This document shows positions 26,233 to 34,373 of a DNA stretch of 64,000 nt, piece after piece. The notes below the pieces were generated by a model that did not search any database, was not told the origin of the DNA, and saw only the letters and a list, made by a program, of their open reading frames with translations. The first letter of the stretch is position 1. Each line of letters opens with the position of its first letter. Origin of the DNA: Polyangiaceae bacterium (GTDB taxonomy: Bacteria; Myxococcota_A; Polyangia; Polyangiales; Polyangiaceae); assembly GCA_015075635.1 (NCBI GenBank), contig JABTUA010000001.1:248001-312000 (forward strand), given 5' to 3'. The translations under genes were made by a program, and so were the position numbers.

Positions 26233-27125
26233 CGGCGCTGCTCGAGCTGGAAGGCGCGCGCATCGATCGGGACGGCGTCCCGCTGTGCGAGGGGCTCTCG
26301 TTCTCGCTCTCGGGCGCGCGCGTGTGTCTGGTCGGCGAGCTCGGCGGCCTGTTCGCGCTGCTCTCGGGCCGCGCCGAGCTGGTCGCGGGCCGGGTGACCC
26401 TCGACGGGCACGACGCGGCCGGCGCCCTCGCAGCGGGTCTGGTCGGCGTGGCGGCGCGAGACAGCCTCTTCCCCGAGGCGTGGGAGCTCGACCGCTACCT
26501 GGTCGAGGGAGCTCGGCTCGGCGGCCTCGGCAAGCGCGAGGCCCGGGACGCCGTGCGCTCGGTGCTCGGCGCGCTGGAGCTCGCTCACCTCACCGGTCGC
26601 CGCATCAGCACGCTGACCGAGGCGGAGAAGCGCTGCGCCGCGCTGGCGCTCGCCTTGCTCGACGCGCCGCCGCTCCTGGCCGTCGAGGATCCCGTCTCGG
26701 ATCTCGACGAGCGCAGCACCGAGCTCGTGTGCCAAGCGCTGGAGCGCGCCGCAGCGGGCCGACGCCTGCTCCTGTCCACGCGGGTTTTGCCCCGCTTCGG
26801 CCCCGAGCACGCGCTCTTCGCAAGCGCCGACGACGTGGTCGTGCTCGAAGCAGGAGCGCTCGTGGCGCAGGGCCCGCTCGCGGCGCTGACTCAGCCCGGT
26901 GCGCGCTACCTCGTGTCGGTCACACGGCACGGCGCGGAGCTCTCGGAGCGGCTGGTCGCGCAGGGCCTCGCGGTGACCGCAGCGACCAGCGAGACGAGCG
27001 CCGGCGCGCGCTTGGTGGTGAGCCTCCCGGAGACCGGCGGCACCGATCCCATCGTGGCCGCGGCGCTCGAAGCCGAGGCGCCCATCGTCGAGCTCTTCCC
27101 GCTCTCGACGCCGCGCGCGGGTTGA
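26229..27125 (+). CDS. degenerate ABC-type ATPase, probably inactive
   Basis: A 298-residue protein with the overall strand order of an ABC nucleotide-binding domain but without the active motifs. The Walker A region reads LVGELGGLFALLSG and has no GKS/T. The signature LSGGQ is replaced by ISTLTEAEKR. A Walker B-like LLAVEDPVSDLDE and a C-terminal VFLEAGALVAQGPLAAL-type segment remain. A second C-terminal domain ends in APIVELFPL. It is coupled by a GTGA overlap to the SppA fusion gene, so it may be a structural partner of it. It is not broken by frameshift, which argues for a kept but altered function. Confidence 0.65.
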   Translation: MTALLELEGARIDRDGVPLCEGLSFSLSGARVCLVGELGGLFALLSGRAELVAGRVTLDGHDAAGALAAGLVGVAARDSLFPEAWELDRYLVEGARLGGLGKREARDAVRSVLGALELAHLTGRRISTLTEAEKRCAALALALLDAPPLLAVEDPVSDLDERSTELVCQALERAAAGRRLLLSTRVLPRFGPEHALFASADDVVVLEAGALVAQGPLAALTQPGARYLVSVTRHGAELSERLVAQGLAVTAATSETSAGARLVVSLPETGGTDPIVAAALEAEAPIVELFPLSTPRAG

Positions 27126-27156
27126 GCCGGCGTGACCTCACTTGCCCGAAACGAGG
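27078..27156 (+). repeat. diverged direct repeat, copy 1
   Basis: This stretch, spanning the end of the ABC-like gene and the last codons of the convergent FGE-like gene, recurs at 28806-28878. The best-conserved part is gacctcac...cccgaaacgagg (27134-27156), which matches the second copy at 21 of 23 positions. The further upstream part (gcgcccatcgt / cgagc) matches less well. Confidence 0.5.
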
Positions 27157-28052
27157 CCAGCGCAGCAGCGGAAACCAATCTCGTAGTGGGTGTCCGTCGT
27201 CGTCGCGGGACCGACCGCATCGCACGACATCGGGACGTCCGGGCTGCTCATGGACCCGTACCCGTGGATCGCGCAACCCTTCCCCGGGCTCTCGCACTCG
27301 GCGGTCCACTCCTGCACGCTTCCGACCAGGTCGTAAACCTCGGCGAACCCTTCGAGCGCGCCGTGGCACGCGCTCGCGGCCGTGCCGGTCACGTCCTTCG
27401 CGGCCTCGCCCTGCTGCTGGATCTTGACTGGATCCACGCAAGTCCCCGGTACGTACGAGTCACCCCAGGGGTACTTCGTCTTGCCGCCCTGCGTGCAGGC
27501 GTTCGTCCACTCGCTCTGGGCGGGGTCGTTGATCCCCGCCAGCGTCGCGGTCCCGCCGCCCACCTTGCCGCACAGCCGCTTGCCTGCCCACGCGCAGTAG
27601 GCGGCAGCGTCGCACCAGTCCACGCAGGCGACCGCGCGATCCGGATGCTTCACCGGGTCGTACTCCTCCGCCATGCAGTACCCAGGCATCCCGACCATCT
27701 GCCCGTCGTACGGCGGGATGAGCTTGGGTTCGTACAGGGTGTTCCAGGCGCAGGCCTCGATTTGGCCCCCGGTCTTGCCGGCCATGGCCTTGGCGAACGT
27801 GACGTACTCCCCCGCCGTCACCTCCCGCTGGTCCATGCAGTAGCCCGTTCCGTCCGGTGCCACGAGCTTCACCAGCTTCGGCCCGGGAAGTCCGGCGGGG
27901 CAAGCTTCGGGCTTCGCGGCGTCGGACGGGGCATCGCTCTCTGCGTCGCCGATCGGCTCGGAGCTGATCCCGCTGTCGGCCTTGTCCTTGCTGCAAGCGG
28001 CGAGCAGCAGGGCCACGAACGCGGGTGCCATCAGGGCTTGTCGATGGTTCAT
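27138..28052 (-). CDS. lipoprotein with formylglycine-generating-enzyme-like (SUMF1) domain
   Basis: A 304-residue protein. The signal peptide ends in ALLLAAC. An acidic linker of about 30 residues is followed by an FGE/SUMF1-type domain: CMDQREVTAGEYVTFAKAM, ACVDWCDAAAYCAWAGKRLCGK, EWTNACTQGGKTKYPWGD, VYDLVGSVQEWTAE and the C-terminal FRCCAGLVSGK. The 'W.D....YC.W.GKRL' and 'G.V.EW' motifs are typical of this fold, which in many secreted proteins has lost sulfatase-modifying activity. The ATG at 28052 is chosen because GGAGG lies about 5 bp upstream. Confidence 0.75.
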   Translation of the reverse strand: MNHRQALMAPAFVALLLAACSKDKADSGISSEPIGDAESDAPSDAAKPEACPAGLPGPKLVKLVAPDGTGYCMDQREVTAGEYVTFAKAMAGKTGGQIEACAWNTLYEPKLIPPYDGQMVGMPGYCMAEEYDPVKHPDRAVACVDWCDAAAYCAWAGKRLCGKVGGGTATLAGINDPAQSEWTNACTQGGKTKYPWGDSYVPGTCVDPVKIQQQGEAAKDVTGTAASACHGALEGFAEVYDLVGSVQEWTAECESPGKGCAIHGYGSMSSPDVPMSCDAVGPATTTDTHYEIGFRCCAGLVSGK

Positions 28053-28067
28053 TTCATCCTCCAAAGC

Positions 28068-28731
28068 TCAGAGCACCACGGCGCGCTGGTTGCCGATCGT
28101 TCGAGACTCCCAGATAGTGTAGTCCGACTGCGAGGTGAGCCAGTTGATCGTCATCGTGTCGGGGTTCACGATCAAGATCTCCGCCTTGCCGTCCCCGGTC
28201 ATGTCGCTCACCGCGAAGACCATGTTGCGCGGCCGATTCAGCGACCAGAGCGCGTAGTTGGTCTGCGTGCCGTTGCACGAGGCTCCTCCGTTGCTATGGG
28301 GTGCCGTCGGTCCAGGCGTTGCTCGGCATGCCCGGGAACACCACCTGCAGATCGCTGCGCACTTGCGTCCAGGTCTTCGATGGGTTCGATGCCACTGACA
28401 GGTCGGAGAACTGCGGCGAGACCCAGCGCTCGTAGGACTTGATCCAGTACTGCACTCCGGCGGCCTTGAAGACCTCGTTGGCAGCCTGCACTCCGCTCTG
28501 GAGGGTCGCGTAGCTGATGACGTCGGGATCGGACGCCGAGTTGACGATCTGGACCACGCGAAGCGGCACCGTCCGTTCCTGCACGGCGCTCGAGAACTCT
28601 TCCTCTACTTCGCCGAGGGGTTCCGGCGGCGCGCGACGTCCGTCATCGACGGAGCACGCAGCGAGGAGTAACGTCAGCACAATGCAACAGCTGCATTTGA
28701 GCTGAGCTGAGCCGAGCCGAGCACTCGCCAT
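28068..28731 (-). pseudogene. broken secreted protein gene (lipoprotein N-part, FG-GAP-like C-part)
   Basis: The 5' part (28294-28731) encodes a lipoprotein signal (LTLLLAAC) and about 110 further residues (PLRVVQIVNSASDPDVISYATL...ASNPSKTWTQVRSDLQ) ending in a TAG at 28294. The 3' part (28068-28290) encodes an FG-GAP/VCBS-like segment with the diagnostic SDMTGDGKAEILIVN and ends in a TGA. The two parts are in different frames, and the middle of the expected protein is missing. So this is one gene split by deletion or frameshift. The N-part has the look of a secreted metalloprotease pro-region, but no zinc motif remains. Confidence 0.55.
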
Positions 28732-28794
28732 GCCAAGTAGGCTACGCCCCCGCACACCCGCGTCAAGCGTGCTGCGGGTTCGACTTGATGAGCG

Positions 28795-29061
28795 TCAAGG
28801 CCGGCGCGCCGATCGTGGAGCTACTCCCGAGCGCCGCGCCCGGGTCGAGCCGGATGACCTCACGTTCCCGAAACGAGGTCTAGTGGGGCGCGTCACGGTT
28901 GCTGCCCGCGGGAACGATCCACTCCATGGATTGCACGTGGAGCGGCCAAGCTCCTCGAAGTCGTTGTCGCAGTGGAGCAGCGTGAGCCCGTGCCGCTCGG
29001 CAACGGCGACTGCACTGGGAAGGCGGTCGCCGCGACGTATGTGTTGTGGAAACGTCCACAC
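28795..29061 (-). pseudogene. relic of a PIN-domain (VapC-like) toxin
   Basis: An 88-codon open frame whose first part, RRGDRLPSAVAVAERHGLTLLHCDNDFEELGRST, matches the C-terminal third of PIN nucleases (AVAERHGLTLLHxDxDFE, with the conserved acidic residues). The remainder after about codon 50 is out of family. The upstream PIN part with the first catalytic Asp is missing. It sits beside the intact MNT/HEPN pair, and shares 28806-28878 with the second copy of the diverged repeat, so it was probably scrambled during duplication. Confidence 0.45.
28806..28878 (+). repeat. diverged direct repeat, copy 2
   Basis: This is a degraded copy of 27078-27156, with the 23-bp core at 28856-28878. In the reverse direction the copy preserves an LVSGT-stop end that matches the LVSGK-stop end of the FGE-like gene. 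In the forward direction it keeps an APIVEL-like codon series from the ABC-like gene. It therefore looks like the relic of a tandem duplication covering the end of both genes. Confidence 0.5.
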
Positions 29062-29092
29062 GCTCTAGAATGCCGGCATGTACGCGCCGGCA
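29045..29092. promoter_or_regulatory. inverted repeats over the MNT/HEPN promoter and start codon
   Basis: tgtgga-aacg-tccaca (29045-29060) and tgccggc-N8-gccggca (29071-29077 and 29086-29092) are both perfect. TTGTGG (29044-29049), 16 bp and TAGAAT (29066-29071) make a plausible -35/-10 pair, putting the transcription start near 29078, the ATG itself. The repeats overlap both promoter elements and the start. That is what self-repression of a toxin-antitoxin operon would need. Confidence 0.4.
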
Positions 29093-29524
29093 AGCACGCG
29101 GAAATGGCTCGTCGATGAGGCCGACCACCAGCGTCTCGCCAAGGCTGCAGCCCTGATTTTCAGTTCCGAGCCGGAGGTGATCGCCGTGTACTTGTATGGT
29201 TCGGCGGCCAGACGCGAACCGGCCGCGGACCTCGATCTGGCAGTTCTCGCGGACGCGCCAATCCACCCGCGTCGGCTCGAGGCGCTGGCTGGGAAGCTTC
29301 AAGGCGAAGGGGCGCCAGGCGGGCCCGAGATCGATCTGCGGCAGCTTTGGCAAGCCGCGCCGCGCTTCCAAATCGAGGTTCTCAAGCATGCGCGGCTCCT
29401 GTTCGAGCGAAATCGCGGGTTGCGGCTGGAGCGCGAAGCCCTGGTCATGAGCCGTTGGGCCGACTTCAAGCCTACGTGGGAGAGGATGCGGCGGCTGATG
29501 CTCGACAGGTGGCGCCGTGGGTGA
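29078..29524 (+). CDS. MNT-type nucleotidyltransferase antitoxin
   Basis: A 148-residue minimal nucleotidyltransferase with GSAARREPAADLD (GS at 41-42, DxD at 51 and 53), the catalytic core of the MNT family. The spacing between GS and DxD is shorter by about two residues than in the best-known members. A helical C-terminus follows. MNT proteins paired with a HEPN protein act as antitoxins that modify the HEPN toxin. The two reading frames overlap by 8 bp. Confidence 0.75.
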   Translation: MYAPASTRKWLVDEADHQRLAKAAALIFSSEPEVIAVYLYGSAARREPAADLDLAVLADAPIHPRRLEALAGKLQGEGAPGGPEIDLRQLWQAAPRFQIEVLKHARLLFERNRGLRLEREALVMSRWADFKPTWERMRRLMLDRWRRG

Positions 29525-29924
29525 GACGCAGCTCGAGCTCCTCGAGAGGCTGCTGGCTCGGCTCGAACAGTACGCCGAGCACGTCACGCGTGCGGAGCTC
29601 GAGTCGGATCTCGACACCTGGCTCAAGGTGACCCGCGCCCTCGAGCTCGTCGCGCAGTGCTGCGTCGATCTCGCGATGGAGCTCGTCGCCAAACGTGGTC
29701 TCGGCATCCCCGAGACCTACCGCGATGCGTTCGTCAGGCTTGCGCAGGACGGCCTGCTCACCGCCGAGCAATCTGTGGCGCTTCAGGGTTGGGCCGGGCT
29801 GCGGAACGTGCTCGCCCACCTGTACACGTCAATCGACCTGGATCGTCTCCACGCGGCGATGATCGAGGACAAGGAAGTGCTCCGAGCCCTCGGCCGCCTC
29901 GCCGCCCGCGAGCTTTCGGACTGA
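29517..29924 (+). CDS. HEPN-domain toxin (HepT-like)
   Basis: A 135-residue all-helical protein with the HEPN ribonuclease motif RN-x3-H-x-Y at R96, H101 and Y103. Length and motif match DUF86/HepT toxins. It starts at a GTG inside the end of the MNT gene, and the MNT-HEPN order fits an MNT-antitoxin/HEPN-toxin pair. The motif is intact, so the ribonuclease should be functional. Confidence 0.75.
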   Translation: MGETQLELLERLLARLEQYAEHVTRAELESDLDTWLKVTRALELVAQCCVDLAMELVAKRGLGIPETYRDAFVRLAQDGLLTAEQSVALQGWAGLRNVLAHLYTSIDLDRLHAAMIEDKEVLRALGRLAARELSD

Positions 29925-29979
29925 GCTCCCGCGCCCCCTCTCGACGCCGCCGGCGGGTTGACGCATCGTAGGCGGCCAC

Positions 29980-31068
29980 ATGAACAAGGAACGCGCCGCC
30001 CTGAGCCGCGCACGGCGCGTGGTCGTCAAGATCGGCTCGCGCTCCCTCGCAGCCGACAGCGAGGCGCCGCGTCTGCTCGCAGAGGACGTCGCTCAGCTCC
30101 GGCAGGCCGATCGCTCCGTGGTGCTGGTCTCGAGCGGCGCCATCGCCATCGGCTGCGCGCGCCTCGGCTATCGCACCCGGCCCCGCGAGATGGCCAAGCT
30201 CCAGGCCGCCGCCGCCGCCGGCCAGAGCGTGCTGATGCGACGCTACGACGAAGCCTTCGGAGAGCGCGGCCTGACGGTGGCGCAGGTGCTCCTGACCCAC
30301 GCGGATCTCGCAGATCGCGAGCGCCTGAACAACGCGCGGGAGGCGCTCGCCGCGTTGCTCGAAGCCGGCGCCGTCCCCGTCGTCAACGAGAACGACACCG
30401 TCGCGACCGACGAGATCCGCTTCGGTGACAACGACCAGCTGGCTTCGATGGTCGTGCCGCTGGTCGGCGCGGATCTGCTCGTGCTCCTGACCGACGTGGA
30501 GGGCGTGCTCGACCCGCAAGGCCGTCGCATCCCCGTCATGACCGAGAAGTCCAGCATCGGCAGCGTGCCGAGCACCGGCGAGAGGCTCGGCAGCGGCGGC
30601 ATGGCCAGCAAGCTCGACGCAGCCGAGAAGGCGCGGCGCTCGGGGGCCACGGTCGTGATCGCGTCCGCCAAGCAGCCTCGCGTGCTCTCGGAGGTCATGG
30701 CGGGCAAGGACGTGGGCACGCTGTTCCCGCGCCTCGGCGAGCCGCTCCGGGCCCGCAAGCACTGGATCGCCTACACGCTCCGGCCCAAGGGCACCCTGCT
30801 CCTGGACGCCGGCGCAGTGCGCGCGGTCCAGGGCGGCAAGAGCAGCCTCCTACCCGTTGGCGTGCTCGGGGTGCGTGGCGACTTCCGCCCAGGTGACGCG
30901 GTGCGCCTGGTCGATGCGAATGGAGCCGAGGTAGGGAGAGGTCTTACGCGACTCGGCGCCGTGGAAGTCGCGCGGGCTGCGGGCCTCAAGGGCCGGGAGC
31001 TGGAGCTGGTCGCGGGCTCGGACGACCTGGTGGTCGTCCACAAGGACGACCTGGTCCTCGCCCCGTGA
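29980..31068 (+). CDS. proB: glutamate 5-kinase
   Basis: A 362-residue protein: an amino-acid kinase domain followed by a C-terminal PUA domain (about 275-362). VVKIGSRSL at the N-terminus, LVSSGAIAIG, NENDTVATDEIRFGDNDQLAS and GSGGMASKLDAAEKARRSG are ProB signatures. It catalyses the first step of proline synthesis, ATP-dependent phosphorylation of glutamate. It stands alone here, without proA next to it. It opens 55 bp after the HEPN toxin, marking the return from the accessory patch to core genes. Confidence 0.92.
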   Translation: MNKERAALSRARRVVVKIGSRSLAADSEAPRLLAEDVAQLRQADRSVVLVSSGAIAIGCARLGYRTRPREMAKLQAAAAAGQSVLMRRYDEAFGERGLTVAQVLLTHADLADRERLNNAREALAALLEAGAVPVVNENDTVATDEIRFGDNDQLASMVVPLVGADLLVLLTDVEGVLDPQGRRIPVMTEKSSIGSVPSTGERLGSGGMASKLDAAEKARRSGATVVIASAKQPRVLSEVMAGKDVGTLFPRLGEPLRARKHWIAYTLRPKGTLLLDAGAVRAVQGGKSSLLPVGVLGVRGDFRPGDAVRLVDANGAEVGRGLTRLGAVEVARAAGLKGRELELVAGSDDLVVVHKDDLVLAP

Positions 31069-31173
31069 AGGTCGGGGAACGCTTTTTACCACCCAAGACG
31101 TACAATTCTGGCGGGTCACAACCCGAGCGGGAACTTTCTGACGAGTCCGTTGTCGGGAGCTGATTCAGGGTCG

Positions 31174-31692
31174 ATGCATCACGTTCGCTGGACCGCGCTC
31201 ACGCTGGTCGGCCTCGGGGGGCTGTGGGTTGCGGTGTCTTCGTCGCCTCCGGCCGCCCCCGCGCTGATTGGGCGGGGCCTCGGACCCGAGGTCGCCGAGC
31301 TGGAGGCGACCGTGAGCGCGCACCCGCAGGACGCCGCTGCTCTGGCACGCTTGGCGGACACCTACCTCGACCACTCCGCGCCTGGAGTCGCCTACGCCGC
31401 CCTCGAGCGCGCACCCCGGAGCGTGCGGGAGTTGCCCGCCATCGCCGACGCACGAGCGCGCGCCCTGTTGCAGCTCGGCTTCACCGAAGCCGCGCTCGAT
31501 ACGCAGCGCCGAGTGCTCGACGCCTGCTCCGAGGTGCAGTGCTCCGCGGTGCTCACGGGTCGCGCGCAGCGCCGCGAGCGTTTGCTGTCGGAGTTGGTGA
31601 AGCACGGCGTCGAAGATCCCAAGCAGGACCCGCAGCTGACCGAGCTCGCCTATCGAATTTCCATGCGCGAAGTGAGCTTGGACCTGCGATGA
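31174..31692 (+). CDS. membrane-anchored TPR-like protein
   Basis: A 172-residue protein. An N-terminal hydrophobic anchor (about 5-25) precedes Ala-rich helical repeats of TPR type: PQDAAALARLADTYLDHSAPGVAYAALERA and DARARALLQLGFTEAALDTQRRVLDA. The start at ATG 31174 is preferred to an upstream in-frame TTG at 31150. It is coupled by an ATGA overlap to the trypsin-like protease, suggesting a scaffold for that enzyme. Confidence 0.55.
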   Translation: MHHVRWTALTLVGLGGLWVAVSSSPPAAPALIGRGLGPEVAELEATVSAHPQDAAALARLADTYLDHSAPGVAYAALERAPRSVRELPAIADARARALLQLGFTEAALDTQRRVLDACSEVQCSAVLTGRAQRRERLLSELVKHGVEDPKQDPQLTELAYRISMREVSLDLR

Positions 31693-32531
31693 AACGCTTG
31701 GCGACCCTCAGCGTCGTACTCGCCGTTGGCGGGAGCAGCGGTTGCTCGAGCATGCGCTCGTTTCGCGTGAGGAGCGACCCGCCTCCGGCGCCGGCGGCGC
31801 GCCCCGACGACCAAGGACGCCAGGAGGCCCCCGAGATGCCGTTCGCGCTGGCGCGGGAGGACGACTACGTGGTGCGCGTGGTCGTCTCCAGCACCAGCTG
31901 CTCCGGAACGCTGATCGACGAAGATCAAGTGCTCACCGCCCACCACTGCGTCGCGCAGCGCGACAAGTACGGTGACTTCGTCGAGAAGAACGCGCGCGCG
32001 CGGGACATTCGCGTCGAGCTCGGCGGCGACAACTTGCCCTGGGGCGACGTGGGCGTGCGTCACGTGGTCGCCCCCGCGTGCGGGCACGCCGCCGGCGAAG
32101 GCGACATCGCCATCCTGGTGCTGGAGCGCAAGCTGATCGGCGTGGCCACGGCCAAACCCCGGCTCGACGACGCCCCGGCCGTCGGCGAGCACGTGAACCC
32201 GGTGGGATTCGGCCGCTGCGCGCTGTCCACCGAGGCCATCTCCCGTCGTCATCGCCCCGGCGGGCGGGTCGATCGCTTGCTCGACTCGCGCTTCCGGCTC
32301 GATGCGGGCATCTGTCCCGGTGACTCCGGCGGTCCGGTGATGAGCGAGGGCACGGGCGAGGTCGTCGGCGTCATTTCGCAGGCCGTGATGGACGGCAGCG
32401 AGGCGACCCGTGGCCGGGCCGAGTTCACCCGCCTCGACCGCTGGCGCGCGGTGTTCGCGACGGCCAAGGCCATCGCCGAAGGCCAGAGCGCCTCGGAGCT
32501 GCCCCCCATTGGCGGCTGCCCGCCGCGCTGA
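31689..32531 (+). CDS. secreted trypsin-like (S1) serine protease
   Basis: A 280-residue protein with a lipoprotein-like signal (SSGC, Cys about 19). The catalytic triad is in place: His86 in TAHHC, Asp139 in EGDIAIL, Ser213 in GDSGGP. Cys71 and Cys87 could form the standard disulfide near the active-site His. The domain is short but complete; no propeptide or extra domain was seen. It is probably exported to the periplasm or surface. The ATGA overlap with the TPR-like gene implies joint expression. Confidence 0.85.
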   Translation: MKRLATLSVVLAVGGSSGCSSMRSFRVRSDPPPAPAARPDDQGRQEAPEMPFALAREDDYVVRVVVSSTSCSGTLIDEDQVLTAHHCVAQRDKYGDFVEKNARARDIRVELGGDNLPWGDVGVRHVVAPACGHAAGEGDIAILVLERKLIGVATAKPRLDDAPAVGEHVNPVGFGRCALSTEAISRRHRPGGRVDRLLDSRFRLDAGICPGDSGGPVMSEGTGEVVGVISQAVMDGSEATRGRAEFTRLDRWRAVFATAKAIAEGQSASELPPIGGCPPR

Positions 32532-32582
32532 GCCGGCACCAAAGGTGCCCGCGCCCGACGCATCGGCTACCCTTGGGGCGGA

Positions 32583-33227
32583 ATGCAGAAGCTCCTCAAG
32601 TTTCTGCTCTGGACGGCCCTCGTCATCGGCGTCTTGGTAGGGCTCGCCCGGGCGTTTGCGATCCGCTGGTATCGGATCCCCGAAGGGGACCCCTACCTCG
32701 AGGCGTCCATCGCCCCGAGCTTGCGCGGCGGGGACTTGATCATCCTGTGGCGGGTCACTCCGCCGAAGTTCGGTGATCTGGTGATGTGTCCGGAGCCGAC
32801 CGCGCCCGAGCGCGTGGTCATCGGGCGCATCATCGGTGACGCAGGGGACAAGATCCGCGTCGAAGGCCCGCGGGTCTTCATCAACGGCCGCGCCGCCGAG
32901 ACCGAGCACGCCTGCAACCCAGCGACGTTCAAGGTGATGCACCCGAGCACCGGCGCGGAAATCGAGCAACGGTGCGACATCGAGGCGGTGGCCGGGGTCT
33001 CCCACATGCGCGGGTCCACCGTCGAGCACGGCGTCCAGCCCACCCCGGTCAACCAGACGGTGGAGGAGGGCAAGGTCTTCCTGGTCAGCGACAACCGGCT
33101 ATTGCCCTATGATTCCAGGGACTTCGGTCTGGTCGATCGAGCGAGTTGCACGGAGACGGTGGTCTTCCGCCTGGTGAGCAAGGACGGCTTCATGGACCAG
33201 GGGCCGCGCTTCACCGTGATCCGCTAG
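32583..33227 (+). CDS. signal peptidase I homologue lacking the catalytic lysine
   Basis: A 214-residue S26-family protein with an N-terminal transmembrane helix (about 5-25). The nucleophile motif is EASIAPSLRGGD (Ser42), and the conserved C-terminal box is SDNRLLPYDSRDFG. The Lys motif, normally (V/I)KR(V/A)(I/V)G-x-PGD, reads IGRIIGDAGD. The residue aligned with the general-base Lys is Gly81. So the Ser-Lys dyad cannot form in the usual way. A Cys-rich insert (110-140) is also present. It may be a non-catalytic paralogue, or use another base. It lies alone between a protease gene and the FHA gene. Confidence 0.75.
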   Translation: MQKLLKFLLWTALVIGVLVGLARAFAIRWYRIPEGDPYLEASIAPSLRGGDLIILWRVTPPKFGDLVMCPEPTAPERVVIGRIIGDAGDKIRVEGPRVFINGRAAETEHACNPATFKVMHPSTGAEIEQRCDIEAVAGVSHMRGSTVEHGVQPTPVNQTVEEGKVFLVSDNRLLPYDSRDFGLVDRASCTETVVFRLVSKDGFMDQGPRFTVIR

Positions 33228-33267
33228 CGTTCGGCGCAGGGGTTTTCTAGCGTGCTCGGTACGACCC

Positions 33268-34350
33268 ATGGGTGAGGCGGCTCTCCAGCTCGGCATCGTT
33301 TGTGGGCACTGCGACGCGTACAGCCCCCTGGGCACCCGCTCGTGCCCCAGCTGCGGCCAGGATCTCCAGCTTTTCCCGCGGAAGAGCCAGGCGCCGGTGG
33401 TAGCGCCGTCGATCGCGCCGCCCCGGCCGGTCTTCGAGGAAGAGCACACGATCGCCTACGAAGTGCCGGAAGCCCGTTCACAGATTGAAGAAATTGATCG
33501 AGTCTCGGTTGACGTCGGGCGCGTCCCCTTGGGGGCGACGCAGGAGGAACGGATGGATCAAGCAAGGAATTACGTCTGCGAATCGTGCATGAGCCCGGTG
33601 CCCAGCGGGCACAAGTTCTGCGGGCGCTGTGGGACGCCGGTTCCGGACCACATCCTCCACCTGCAGGCGAACTTCTTCAGTGACATGCAGGACCCGGAGA
33701 AGGCGCGCATCGTCGTCATCCGCGGCCAGGACAAGCACGGTGGTGAACAGGAGGGCCTGTCGTACCACCTCAAGGCCGACCAGCACCTAGCCGGTCACGG
33801 CCTGGACCTGGACTTCTCCGACGACACCTATGTGTCGCCGAAGCACGCGAACTTCTTCTACCGCGGCGGCAGCCTGGTGGTGCGCGACGAAGGCTCGCTG
33901 AACGGCGTCTTCTTCCGCATCCGCGGCAGCGTCGAGATCGCCCCCGGAGACAGCTTCCTGGCGGGCGAGCAGCTGTTCCGCCTCGACCCGACGCCGAAGG
34001 CCTCCGACGGCAACGACGCGGAAGGCACCTTCTTCTACTCGTCGCCGAAGTACCCGAGCGCCTTCCGCATCAATCAGGTGCTCGAGGGTGGCGCCGTCGG
34101 CATGACGGTGTGCGCCCGCGGCAACAGCCTGGACATCGGCCGGGAGGACGGGGACCTGAACTTCCCCGGCGACGTCTTCATGTCCGCCAAACACTGCACG
34201 GTCGAGGAGAAGGACGGGAAATTCGTCCTGACGGACCACGGCAGCCGCAACGGCACGTACATCCGCATCAAGAGCGAGAAGCCGCTCGCTCACGGCGACT
34301 ACTTGTTCCTCGGCAAGAAGCTCGTCCGCGTCGAGATGAACAGCAACTGA
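33268..34350 (+). CDS. zinc-ribbon protein with two FHA-type domains
   Basis: A 360-residue soluble protein. Two zinc ribbons come first: CGHC...CPSCG (about 12-30) and CESC...CGRCG (about 103-121). Two FHA-like domains follow. The second (about 265-355) is canonical, with IGREDGDLNF, MSAKHC and TDHGSRNGTY. The first (about 160-240) keeps SPKHANFFYRGGSL and EGSLNG but lacks the usual GR-x-x-x-S start, so it may not bind phosphothreonine. FHA proteins are readers of Ser/Thr kinases, of which two lie in this window. Confidence 0.8.
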   Translation: MGEAALQLGIVCGHCDAYSPLGTRSCPSCGQDLQLFPRKSQAPVVAPSIAPPRPVFEEEHTIAYEVPEARSQIEEIDRVSVDVGRVPLGATQEERMDQARNYVCESCMSPVPSGHKFCGRCGTPVPDHILHLQANFFSDMQDPEKARIVVIRGQDKHGGEQEGLSYHLKADQHLAGHGLDLDFSDDTYVSPKHANFFYRGGSLVVRDEGSLNGVFFRIRGSVEIAPGDSFLAGEQLFRLDPTPKASDGNDAEGTFFYSSPKYPSAFRINQVLEGGAVGMTVCARGNSLDIGREDGDLNFPGDVFMSAKHCTVEEKDGKFVLTDHGSRNGTYIRIKSEKPLAHGDYLFLGKKLVRVEMNSN

Positions 34351-34373
34351 CGCGGCCAGAGCAGGACCGGAGA

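Noticed and set aside
31130-31155. GGAAC-N16-like ECF sigma-factor promoter upstream of the TPR-like gene
   Set aside because: The ggaac box is present, but the -10 half (tgtcgg) is a weak match and no second example was found in the window.
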